Source: an uncultured Pseudomonadota bacterium (lineage in GTDB: Bacteria; Pseudomonadota; Alphaproteobacteria; RF32; CAG-239). From it: 34,039 nt of DNA. The notes below the pieces were generated by a model that made no database searches, was not told where the DNA came from, and saw nothing but the letters and a program-made list of their open reading frames with translations. Where the stretch lies: assembly GCA_949295935.1 (NCBI GenBank), contig CASFMW010000008.1, positions 1-34,039 of the forward strand. The letters are read 5' to 3'. How positions within the stretch are numbered: the stretch's first letter is position 1; every line of letters begins with the position of its first letter. The position numbers were made by a program, and so were the translations under genes. Shown here in pieces: positions 17,106 through 23,400 of the stretch.

Positions 17106-17303
17106 ATGCAATACACAAAGAACAAACCTATCTTTGAGACAATCCGACGAGTGCCGGTTTTAGCCCTTTTAGAGTTGGAAGAAAAACAACTCAACTGTTT
17201 GGAAAAAGAAATCAACCGCGAAGTTCAAAGGGCAAAGTTGGCATTGAAATGGGTTCAAGGCATACAGCGCGTCAAGAAAAGTTTAGGAGGTCAAAATGGA
17301 TAA
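17106..17303 (+). CDS. Small basic phage protein of 65 residues
   Basis: ATG 17106 follows ACGGAGG at 5 bases; an in-frame start at 17064 would run through repeat B and lacks a ribosome site. The product is helical with a heptad-like stretch (VLALLELEEKQLNCLEKEINREVQRAKLALKWVQGIQRVKKSL) and a net positive charge. No family is recognised. It overlaps the next gene by eight bases, so it heads the replication-type gene group downstream of repeat B. Confidence 0.65.
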   Translation: MQYTKNKPIFETIRRVPVLALLELEEKQLNCLEKEINREVQRAKLALKWVQGIQRVKKSLGGQNG

Positions 17304-17955
17304 AAAGAAAAGTTTTATCGTGTTTGCGCCGGAGTTTTTGGCCTTGTCCAATCATCTTAACTTAAAACAGCGCGGAGAGTTAATGACTGCCCTGTGTGAA
17401 ATGGTTTTGTATGGTGAACCCATGAAACCCGTATCTCAAGAAATCAGCAAAGCCTACGATTTTATGGCCGAGAGCATTAAAGACAATTTTTCAAAATATG
17501 ATGCGGTTTGTGAAAAACGGCGAGCAATAGCAACCAAAGCCGCCAGCAAACGCAGAGCAAATGCCGAGCAAAAGCAAGATGAAAAATCGGCAAATGCCAA
17601 GCTTAATGAGGATGAAGATGATAATGAAAATAAAAATGAAGATGATTTAAACCAAAAAATAAAGAAGGAAATAAAAGAAAAAACTAACAAAAAAGAAAGT
17701 TCATATCTTGCCGATGTTCCGAGTTTGGAAGATGTGAAGATTTATTGTGCCGTTCGTGGCTTAAAAAACATCAACCCGCAAGAATTTTACGATTATTACA
17801 CAGCAAAGCAGTGGAAAACCGGAAATAAACCGATAACCGACTGGCAAGCCAAAGTTATTAAATGGGCTAAGGGCGATGCAGGATTGAACTCATTTTCACC
17901 CATTGGCGATTGTTTCCGTCTGCCGAAATTAGCTCGGCAAGGAGGTGTTCAATGA
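17296..17955 (+). CDS. DUF6291-like phage replication-module protein
   Basis: The N-terminus (KKSFIVFAPEFLALSNHLNLKQRGELMTALCEMVLYGE, then AYDFMAESIKDNFSKYDAVCEKRR) matches the DUF6291 pattern seen in phage proteins placed where replication-initiation proteins usually are. A Lys/Glu/Asn-rich linker covers about residues 75-135. The C-terminal part (VPSLEDVKIYCAVRGLKNINPQEFYDYYTAKQWKTGNKPITDWQAKVIKWA) resembles the tail of DnaD-like or replisome-organiser proteins. AGGAGGT precedes the start. The replication role is inferred from domain layout and place, not from a catalytic motif. Stop and next start overlap as ATGA. Confidence 0.7.
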   Translation: MDKKKSFIVFAPEFLALSNHLNLKQRGELMTALCEMVLYGEPMKPVSQEISKAYDFMAESIKDNFSKYDAVCEKRRAIATKAASKRRANAEQKQDEKSANAKLNEDEDDNENKNEDDLNQKIKKEIKEKTNKKESSYLADVPSLEDVKIYCAVRGLKNINPQEFYDYYTAKQWKTGNKPITDWQAKVIKWAKGDAGLNSFSPIGDCFRLPKLARQGGVQ

Positions 17956-18320
17956 CAAATTTAACCCTTGATGACATCAAAATGCGAATTGAATCCGCGG
18001 TTTATGTAATGAAACTCCTGCCGCCGGTAAAAGTTCAAGGCTACCACTCCACTATGCCGGATATTATCTATACACCGCAAGAAATCGCCTTTATGGATAG
18101 AAAACCGATAAAAATACGTCCGACAACGGAACAAATTACCCAAATGGACGAGGTCTTGGAATGGTTGGAAGTGTTGGAACCTTGGGAAAGAAAGCTAGTG
18201 TGGAAACGCGGTGCTAGAATCCCTTGGAAAGTTTTGAGCTATGAGTTCGGTCTCCACCGCAGCAACCTCAGCCGCCACTACGAAAAAGCTCTGGTGAAAA
18301 TTTTGGTGAAAATTGCCTAA
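17952..18320 (+). CDS. DUF6362-like phage protein with helix-turn-helix end
   Basis: The 122-residue protein has the sequence layout of DUF6362, common in alphaproteobacterial phages: an N-terminal helix (ESAVYVMKLLPPVKVQGYHSTMPD), then ITQMDEVLEWLEVLEPWERKLVWKRG. It closes with a helix-turn-helix like end (RIPWKVLSYEFGLHRSNLSRHYEKALVKI). A DNA-binding role is likely. In related phages such genes lie near late-gene regulators, but that function is inference. ATG 17952 is chosen since GGAGGTG lies 5 bases upstream and the ATGA overlap is tight; an in-frame upstream start lies inside the previous gene. It is the last gene before the AT-rich cargo trio. Confidence 0.75.
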   Translation: MTNLTLDDIKMRIESAVYVMKLLPPVKVQGYHSTMPDIIYTPQEIAFMDRKPIKIRPTTEQITQMDEVLEWLEVLEPWERKLVWKRGARIPWKVLSYEFGLHRSNLSRHYEKALVKILVKIA

Positions 18321-18372
18321 ATACAAGATTCTTGATTCTTTTTTTCAAGGGGGGGTGCTTTTTTATTTTTTA

Positions 18373-18400
18373 TTACCTAGATAAATATTAGCTGTATATT
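18373..18400 (+). promoter_or_regulatory. Weak promoter candidate for the membrane/TIR/E2-like trio
   Basis: TTACCT (18373-18378) and TATATT (18395-18400) are 16 bases apart in the AT-rich gap before the first cargo gene. A run of seven G lies just upstream at about 18350. The match is moderate and AT-rich DNA gives many such hits. Confidence 0.3.
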
Positions 18401-18426
18401 TTTTAGTTAGTAAAGACTGTTTAGTG

Positions 18427-18861
18427 ATGGATAATGATAAAATTAAATATTTAGAGATGATTGAAGGGATTATTTCCCGTCTTGCTTCACATTCTTTTTC
18501 AATTAAGAATTGGTTTATAATTTCTTTAGGAGGGCTTCTCCTTTTTTGCTTGAACCATTCTGGCAACAAAGGTCTTGGGGTAGCATTCGTTGTAACGATT
18601 GCTTTTTATCTAATTGATGCATATTATTTGTTTTTAGAGCGCTGTTTTCGAAAAAAATATAACCAAGCATTATCTGGAGAATGTAATTTATTTGACCTAG
18701 ATATTAGAGCTATAAAAAATGAGATATCTATGTGGTCGGCAATGAAATCGTTGTCACTACTTTTATATTTTGTTACATTTATCCTATTGTTCTTATTAGG
18801 AATTATTGCTAACTATACAGCGCTTAAAACTTCATTGTGTTCTAACATTTGTACTATTTAA
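18427..18861 (+). CDS. Small membrane protein of a TIR/E2-like cassette
   Basis: The 144-residue protein has three probable membrane segments: about 27-42 (WFIISLGGLLLFCL), 50-72 (GVAFVVTIAFYLIDAYYLF) and 105-127 (SLSLLLYFVTFILLFLLGIIA). The opening (IEGIISRLASHSFSIKNW) and the LIDAYYLFLERCFRKKY stretch after the second segment resemble a widespread unnamed family of small bacterial membrane proteins often seen next to TIR proteins. I know the pattern but not a family name. A membrane effector or anchor role is inferred. GTG 18424 is also possible; ATG 18427 is preferred but has only a poor ribosome site. The gene is AT-rich relative to phage neighbours and lies 11 bases before the TIR gene. 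Confidence 0.7.
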   Translation: MDNDKIKYLEMIEGIISRLASHSFSIKNWFIISLGGLLLFCLNHSGNKGLGVAFVVTIAFYLIDAYYLFLERCFRKKYNQALSGECNLFDLDIRAIKNEISMWSAMKSLSLLLYFVTFILLFLLGIIANYTALKTSLCSNICTI

Positions 18862-18872
18862 AGGACTATATC

Positions 18873-19553
18873 GTGACTACTTATTTTAATGTAAAAGATT
18901 TTACAGATATTCAACTTAGTAAGAATTTTGCAGAAGATCGGAATTGTCAGGTTTGCAATGCTTCGGTTCATGGTAAGCAGAGCAATTATGATGTGTTTAT
19001 ATCTCATAGTTCAAAAGATAAAGTTTTAATACAAAAACTTCGAATTTATTTAGAAGATCATTTTGGCTTGTCAGCCTATATTGACTGGGATGAGGATTGT
19101 GGAATGTCTCGAGATCAAGTTGCAGATAGGGTAAAAGATGCTATGTTTCGGTCTAAAACTTTTTTGATTGTAAAAACTGACAATTCGGATAAGTCATCTT
19201 GGGTTTCTTGGGAAACAGGATGTTTTGAGATAATGTGTTCTTCTCCCGATAAAGATAATTTTGAAAAAATTGGAGTTTTACTTATTGAAGATGAGAGTAA
19301 AAAGTTTACAAAAGAAACTTTTGAACATCAAGAGTATCTTAAACGATACGAAATTATTGGAAAAGATGAATTGCAGGCTTTTGTTGAAGGCGGAAGACAA
19401 AAAATTTTAGAAAATAGAGCTCTAGAAAGTAAGATTGTTGAATTTGATAAAAGTTTTAGAGATCGTTCGTTAAAAGTTGACCATTCTACAGCAACATTGA
19501 AAAGTGTTGCTGTAGGTTCTGGTACCACGACATCTTTTTATGGAGATGAATAG
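18873..19553 (+). CDS. TIR-domain protein
   Basis: The TIR domain spans about residues 38-160. It opens with NYDVFISHSSKDK, has a strand and loop at AYIDWDEDCGM, and contains SSWVSWETG. In this last motif Glu114 is four residues after Trp110, the arrangement of the catalytic Glu in NAD+-cleaving TIR enzymes. A short N-terminal part of about 37 residues holds a CxxC (CQVC). The C-terminal about 60 residues are charged and helical, ending in a Ser/Thr/Gly tail. GTG 18873 with AAAGGA upstream is the likely start; an upstream in-frame ATG at 18849 overlaps the previous gene. NADase activity is inferred from the kept Glu. Such domains are used in antiphage defence such as Thoeris, but no Thoeris partner is here. 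Confidence 0.88.
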   Translation: MTTYFNVKDFTDIQLSKNFAEDRNCQVCNASVHGKQSNYDVFISHSSKDKVLIQKLRIYLEDHFGLSAYIDWDEDCGMSRDQVADRVKDAMFRSKTFLIVKTDNSDKSSWVSWETGCFEIMCSSPDKDNFEKIGVLLIEDESKKFTKETFEHQEYLKRYEIIGKDELQAFVEGGRQKILENRALESKIVEFDKSFRDRSLKVDHSTATLKSVAVGSGTTTSFYGDE

Positions 19554-19555
19554 TT

Positions 19556-20050
19556 TTGTATTATCCTAAAATTGATTATTTTCAAAAATCTTTTAAGGAT
19601 TTATGGAGTATAAAAGGCTCACGTTGCCGTTGGGGAAAACGTGGGCATTTTATTATTTGCGAAGTTACAGTATTATCGAATTTTCAAGAAAAGCCATATA
19701 CACTTTGTATTAATTATGAAAAAAATTGGTCACCTCGTGTGTGGATAGTAGAACCTAATTTTTTATCTGGTACATATCCTCATACTTATGCTCATCAGTC
19801 AAATTCACTATGTTTATATAGTGATCAACTTTGGCAATGGCGTTCTGGATATAATATTGTTGATACAATAGTTTGTTGGGCATTAGCTTGGATTAGTTAT
19901 TATGAATATTATGCTCTGTTTAATAAATGGGTAGGACCAGAGGCTCCACATGATGTACACCTTTCTAATGAACATATCAAAAATAAACTTCGAAAAAAAA
20001 AGAAGCTTCAAAAACCTATATATTTAAAAGATTATCCTATTCGTTATTAG
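19556..20050 (+). CDS. Prokaryotic ubiquitin-E2-like protein
   Basis: The 164-residue protein is Trp- and Tyr-rich. Its core resembles prokaryotic E2 (ubiquitin-conjugating-enzyme-like) proteins: RVWIVEPNF, then YPHTYAHQSNSLCLY, then QWRSGYNIVDTIVCWALAWISYYEYY and WVGPEAPH. In that family a His-rich strand precedes LCLY, and Cys86 here would be the catalytic cysteine. E2-like proteins of this shape occur in short type II CBASS operons and other conflict systems. No E1, JAB peptidase, ubiquitin-like protein or CD-NTase is in this window. The TTG start, with GGAG ten bases upstream, follows the TIR stop by two bases. The C-terminus is very basic (IKNKLRKKKKLQK). The family call is from motif recognition and needs a profile search. 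Confidence 0.65.
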   Translation: MYYPKIDYFQKSFKDLWSIKGSRCRWGKRGHFIICEVTVLSNFQEKPYTLCINYEKNWSPRVWIVEPNFLSGTYPHTYAHQSNSLCLYSDQLWQWRSGYNIVDTIVCWALAWISYYEYYALFNKWVGPEAPHDVHLSNEHIKNKLRKKKKLQKPIYLKDYPIRY

Positions 20051-20062
20051 CTTATCATCTAG

Positions 20063-20072
20063 TGTCGCGACA
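20063..20072. repeat. Perfect 10-base palindrome after the cargo trio
   Basis: TGTCGCGACA, 13 bases after the E2-like stop, is a GC-rich perfect palindrome in an AT-rich gap. It may be a protein-binding site or part of a cassette edge; one copy is seen. Confidence 0.35.
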
Positions 20073-20124
20073 AAAACAGACAAGACAAAAACTGAAAAAT
20101 AGTTTATAAAAAAGAGCTATAATC

Positions 20125-20159
20125 GGGAACGAGTTGTGTTTAAGGCTTGTTCCCTTTTT
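20125..20159 (+). terminator. Rho-independent terminator 1 before metK
   Basis: GGGAACGAG (20125-20133) pairs with CTTGTTCCC (20146-20154) with one G-U pair and a 12-base loop, followed by five T. It lies after the cargo trio and is the first of two stacked hairpins. Confidence 0.75.
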
Positions 20160-20165
20160 GTTTGT

Positions 20166-20197
20166 GCCTGCAGATTAAATTCTGCAGGCTTTTTTTT
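20166..20197 (+). terminator. Rho-independent terminator 2 directly before metK
   Basis: GCCTGCAGA and TCTGCAGGC form a perfect 9-bp stem around TTAAAT, then eight T. The T run ends three bases before the AAGGA ribosome site of metK, so it would stop or attenuate transcription into metK. Confidence 0.85.
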
Positions 20198-20211
20198 ATG
20201 AAGGAAAAACT

Positions 20212-21237
20212 ATGAAAAAGACGGCTGAGTTTGTTTCTCTCGGGCATCCGGATAAAACAGCAGATTATATTTCATCATACATTTTGGATCGCCTGCTGGC
20301 TCAAGATAAGAATGTCCGCTATGCGGTGGAGGTTTTGCTTAAAGACAATACTGTAGTTTTAGGAGGAGAAGTCTCCGGAAATGTCGATTTGTCAGAAGTT
20401 AAAGAGTTTGTCAAAGATGCTTTGCGAGATATTGGTTATGATGAGAACTATGCAGCGCGCTGGGGAAAATATGCGATTGATGTCCGTAAAGTTGAAATTA
20501 TTAACCTTATTGGGCAACAATCAGCAGACATAAAACAAGGTATTGAACAGAACGGCTGGGGTGATCAAGGTATATTTGTTGGTTATGCTTGCCAAGGGGA
20601 AGATTTTATCAGTCGTGAGATGTTTTTAGCTCGCAAGTTAAATAGAGCTTTGTATCAAAAATCTCGTCAAAGTAAAAATCTTGGGATTGATATAAAAACT
20701 CAGATAACCTTGGATGCCTGTGGTAACGTGGAAACAGCTATTGCTGCTGTTCCAATGTTAGAATATGAAGATCTGACGGATTTTATTATTGAAACGCTAA
20801 ATGAAAAGCCAAAAAATATCATTATTAACGGCACCGGAATTTATCAATATCATTCCTCAATAGCAGATTGTGGTGTTACCGGCCGAAAACTTGCTTGCGA
20901 TTTTTATGGCGTAACTTGCCCGGTTGGCGGAGGTAGCCCTTGGGCCAAAGATGCCAGTAAAGCTGATGTTAGCTTAAATCTTTATGCCCGCAAGCTAGCC
21001 TTGAGATATTTGGAAGATAATGATGAATGCTTTGTTTATTTGGCGTCTTGTATTGGAAAGTCAGAACTTCCAAGTGCTGAAGTTAAAACCATCAAGGAAG
21101 GTAAAATCCAAACCACAACGCTTTCAATCACTCAAACCCCATCCGAAATTATATCAGAATTAGGCCTAAATCAACCGATCTTTGCAAAATTATGTAGAAA
21201 TGGTCTCGTATATCGAACGGGTCCTTCCTGTGATTAA
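20212..21237 (+). CDS. metK: Phage-encoded S-adenosylmethionine synthetase
   Basis: MetK joins methionine and ATP to make S-adenosylmethionine. Family landmarks are present: SLGHPDKTADYISSYILD with His12 and the ATP-binding residues, LGGEVS, GDQGIFVGYA at 117-126, and INGTGIYQYHSSIADCGVTGRK. The glycine-rich P-loop-like GGGSPWAKD with ASKADVS is also there. At 341 residues it is about 40 shorter than bacterial housekeeping MetK, mainly in the middle and C-terminal parts, and GGGAFSGKD of the classic enzyme reads GGGSPWAKD. It lies behind two terminators and about 200 bases before a DNA methyltransferase. A phage copy feeding that methyltransferase, or overcoming a host SAM-destroying defence, is inference. 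AAGGAAAAACT precedes the ATG. Confidence 0.88.
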   Translation: MKKTAEFVSLGHPDKTADYISSYILDRLLAQDKNVRYAVEVLLKDNTVVLGGEVSGNVDLSEVKEFVKDALRDIGYDENYAARWGKYAIDVRKVEIINLIGQQSADIKQGIEQNGWGDQGIFVGYACQGEDFISREMFLARKLNRALYQKSRQSKNLGIDIKTQITLDACGNVETAIAAVPMLEYEDLTDFIIETLNEKPKNIIINGTGIYQYHSSIADCGVTGRKLACDFYGVTCPVGGGSPWAKDASKADVSLNLYARKLALRYLEDNDECFVYLASCIGKSELPSAEVKTIKEGKIQTTTLSITQTPSEIISELGLNQPIFAKLCRNGLVYRTGPSCD

Positions 21238-21293
21238 AGCTTATGCGGGGGCGCAAGCCGCGGCATTTTTCTAGCGAAACAAGAATTTTTTGG

Positions 21294-21405
21294 CTGGTCA
21301 CTGGTCACCCATAAATCACAAAATATCAATAAGTTATAAAATCTGGCTGGTCATTTTGACTGGTCACCCTTCGGTCGCTTCGGTTACTGGTCAGTTGACT
21401 GGTCA
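21294..21405 (+). repeat. Cluster of six CTGGTCA repeats
   Basis: CTGGTCA occurs at 21294, 21301, 21347, 21360, 21387 and 21399, all in the same orientation, within 112 bases of the gap between metK and the methyltransferase gene. Two copies are extended to TGACTGGTCA, with inverted arms TGAC and GTCA. The 206-base gap holds no gene. An iteron-like origin or an array of operator sites would look like this. Confidence 0.65.
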
Positions 21406-21443
21406 CTTGAAGCGATTTTTTTATCTGTCTCGTGGAGAAAATC

Positions 21444-22688
21444 ATGGAGTTTTTAGAGAATTATCCTACCGATAAGCTCATTCCTTATGCACGCAATTCT
21501 CGCACGCATAATGATGAGCAAATCGCTCAAATTGTCGCCAGCATCAAGGAATTTGGTTTCACAAATCCGATTTTAATCGGAGGTGATGATGTTATTATTG
21601 CCGGACATGGCCGACTTTTGGCCGCGCAGCGTATGGGGTTAAAAGAAGTTCCGGTTATTCGTCTGCCTCATTTAAGTGAAACCCAAAGGAAAGCCTTAGT
21701 TATCGCCGATAATAAAATTGCGCTTAATGCCGGTTGGGATGAGGAAATGCTAGCTCTGGAAATGAAAGAACTCTCTGAGCTTGATTTTGATTTAGATATT
21801 TTAGGATTTTCAGAAGAAGAACTCAAAGAATTAGATACATTCGGCGTGCCTGATCCAGAACCGCAAACAGAGGAAGATGAAATTCCCGAACTTCCAACAG
21901 AAGCCATAACAAAGCCAGGAGATATCTGGATTTTAGGAAATCATAGATTGCTTTGCGGAGATACAACGCTGATAGATGATGTTCAGAAACTTATGCAAAA
22001 TGACGTCGCAGATATGATTTTTACCGATCCGCCGTATAATGTGAATTATGGTTCCACCATGAAAGACAGCATCCGTTATCATGCCGGCTCATTAGGTGGT
22101 CGTAAGATAATGAACGATAATTTAGGAGACGGATTTGCCCAATTTCTGACCGACGCCTTATCTAATCTGATGATGTATTGTCAAGGAGCTGCCTATGTTT
22201 GCATGAGTTCAAGCGAGCTACATACTCTTTACAATTCATTTATCAATGCCGGAGGTAAGTGGTCAACCTTTATTATCTGGGCAAAAAACACTTTTACCTT
22301 AGGCCGAGCAGATTATCAACGGCAGTATGAGCCAATTTTATATGGTTGGCGGGCCGATAATAAGCATTATTGGTGCGGAGATCGCAATCAATCAGACGTT
22401 TGGGAATACAATAAACCGGTCAAGAATGATTTGCACCCGACAATGAAACCGGTTGAGCTTGTGGAAAGAGCCATAAACAACAGCTCAAAACCAGGAGATG
22501 TGGTTTTAGACGGCTTTGGCGGTTCCGGCTCAACCCTTATCGCAGCCGAAAAGACCGGTCGAAAGGCTAGACTTATAGAGCTTGATCCCAAGTTTTGTGA
22601 TGTGATTGTAAAGCGTTGGGAAGAATATAGCGGAAATAAAGCTCAATTACTTGAAAATCAATCAGAATTAACTGGACTTCCAGCCTAA
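21444..22688 (+). CDS. ParB-N/DNA methyltransferase fusion
   Basis: Residues 5-95 are a ParB/sulfiredoxin-like domain (LIPYARNSRTHNDEQIAQI, GGDDVIIAGHGRLLAAQRMG). Residues about 155-405 are an N6-adenine or N4-cytosine methyltransferase. The catalytic motif DPPY is at 195-198 (IFTDPPYNVNY) and the SAM-binding motif is near 350-370 (VLDGFGGSGSTLIAAEKTGR). Such fusions are common in phages and modify phage DNA at a short site; the site cannot be read from sequence. No matching restriction enzyme is adjacent. ATG 21444 is chosen because GTGGAG lies just upstream; an in-frame GTG at 21432 is the alternative. SAM would be supplied by host or phage MetK. Confidence 0.93.
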   Translation: MEFLENYPTDKLIPYARNSRTHNDEQIAQIVASIKEFGFTNPILIGGDDVIIAGHGRLLAAQRMGLKEVPVIRLPHLSETQRKALVIADNKIALNAGWDEEMLALEMKELSELDFDLDILGFSEEELKELDTFGVPDPEPQTEEDEIPELPTEAITKPGDIWILGNHRLLCGDTTLIDDVQKLMQNDVADMIFTDPPYNVNYGSTMKDSIRYHAGSLGGRKIMNDNLGDGFAQFLTDALSNLMMYCQGAAYVCMSSSELHTLYNSFINAGGKWSTFIIWAKNTFTLGRADYQRQYEPILYGWRADNKHYWCGDRNQSDVWEYNKPVKNDLHPTMKPVELVERAINNSSKPGDVVLDGFGGSGSTLIAAEKTGRKARLIELDPKFCDVIVKRWEEYSGNKAQLLENQSELTGLPA

Positions 22689-22696
22689 GAAGAGCG

Positions 22697-22716
22697 TTCA
22701 TTGAATAAACAATGAA
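22697..22716 (+). promoter_or_regulatory. Inverted repeat before small phage gene
   Basis: TTCATTG and CAATGAA form a perfect 7-bp inverted repeat with a 6-base spacer, ending just before the AAAGGAG ribosome site of the gene at 22733. No T run follows, so an operator or mRNA hairpin is more likely than a terminator. Confidence 0.4.
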
Positions 22717-22732
22717 GCGAAAGGAGAGAAAA

Positions 22733-22936
22733 ATGTCTGATATAAAATATCCCGAAATTACGGTTCAACTCGTTGGCCAAGATGGAAATGCTTTTAATTT
22801 ACTGGGACTTTGTTTACGAGCCATGAGACAAGCAAAACTATCCAAAGAAGAACAAGATGCTTTTTATAAAGAAGCAACAAGTAGTGATTATAACCATCTG
22901 TTAGCAACATGTTCGGAATGGTTTAATATTGAATAA
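22733..22936 (+). CDS. Small conserved phage protein of 67 residues
   Basis: AAAGGAG precedes ATG 22733. The sequence (YPEITVQLVGQDGNAFNLLGLCLRAMRQAKLSKEEQDAFYKEATSSDYNHLLATC) follows a pattern I recognise from small hypothetical proteins in many phages and mobile elements: a beta strand, GNAF, a helix with RAM/RALR, then the EATSGDYDHLL-type ending and a W. No function is established. It is compact, soluble and about the usual length. It lies 44 bases after the methyltransferase gene. Confidence 0.75.
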   Translation: MSDIKYPEITVQLVGQDGNAFNLLGLCLRAMRQAKLSKEEQDAFYKEATSSDYNHLLATCSEWFNIE

Positions 22937-23024
22937 TTATTGATTTTCAATGCGTTATTTACTGGACTTGTGTGTCAATAAGAGCGTTACTGTAGTTATA
23001 GAGAAAAAGATAAGGAGATTCAAG

Positions 23025-23315
23025 ATGTTAAGACATAACGATGTTTTTATAATCGACATACAAGAGCAAGGTATTGAGGCAAAAGACAAAGATATTTTAC
23101 TAGAGAGTTTTGAGGGATTGATGTGTAATACCAGCTCTTTGGTTAAAAAAGCCGAATACGATGTTGATGAATTTGCTTGGGCCGGACAGCATACCAAAGG
23201 TTATAGCCTCATTATGGAACGCCTGCTTAAAGAAAAGAGACTAGAACAATGGCGAGCAACCTTTATCAAAGATGGCACAGTTAAAATGATAGCTCTCGGC
23301 CAAGTAGAGTGTTAA
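23025..23315 (+). CDS. Hypothetical phage protein of 96 residues
   Basis: ATG 23025 follows AAGGAG; an in-frame start at 22950 has no ribosome site. The product is soluble with no membrane segment (NDVFIIDIQEQGIEAKDKDILLESFEGL, then DVDEFAWAGQHTKGYSLIMERLLKEKR). No family is recognised. It lies 88 bases after the previous gene and 85 bases before the DUF262 gene, which looks separately expressed. Confidence 0.6.
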   Translation: MLRHNDVFIIDIQEQGIEAKDKDILLESFEGLMCNTSSLVKKAEYDVDEFAWAGQHTKGYSLIMERLLKEKRLEQWRATFIKDGTVKMIALGQVEC

Positions 23316-23360
23316 TAAAATAAAAATAATTATACAATATAAGTATCATTAGTTTAATTT

Positions 23361-23372
23361 CATTATATAATG
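23361..23372 (+). promoter_or_regulatory. Palindrome with -10 box before DUF262-HNH gene
   Basis: CATTATATAATG is a perfect 12-base palindrome containing TATAAT at 23366-23371, 29 bases before ATG 23401. No good -35 is seen at the usual distance. The overlap would allow repression by a bound dimer, but AT-rich DNA makes such palindromes less rare. Confidence 0.4.
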
Positions 23373-23400
23373 TTACTTACAACAGAAAAGGAAGAAACAA

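Noticed and set aside
18321-18372. Terminator after DUF6362-like gene
   Set aside because: CAAGATTCTTG near 18323 with a later T run is too short a stem to call with confidence.
18427-20050. Thoeris or CBASS operon
   Set aside because: TIR and E2-like parts are reminiscent of these, but no ThsA-like or SLOG effector and no CD-NTase is present.
21294-21405. CRISPR array
   Set aside because: The repeats are only 7-10 bases long and unevenly spaced, two of them directly adjacent; no spacers of regular length.
21290-21475. 61-codon ORF over the CTGGTCA repeats
   Set aside because: No ribosome site, peptide made by repeats, overlaps the methyltransferase start; the repeats are better seen as DNA sites.
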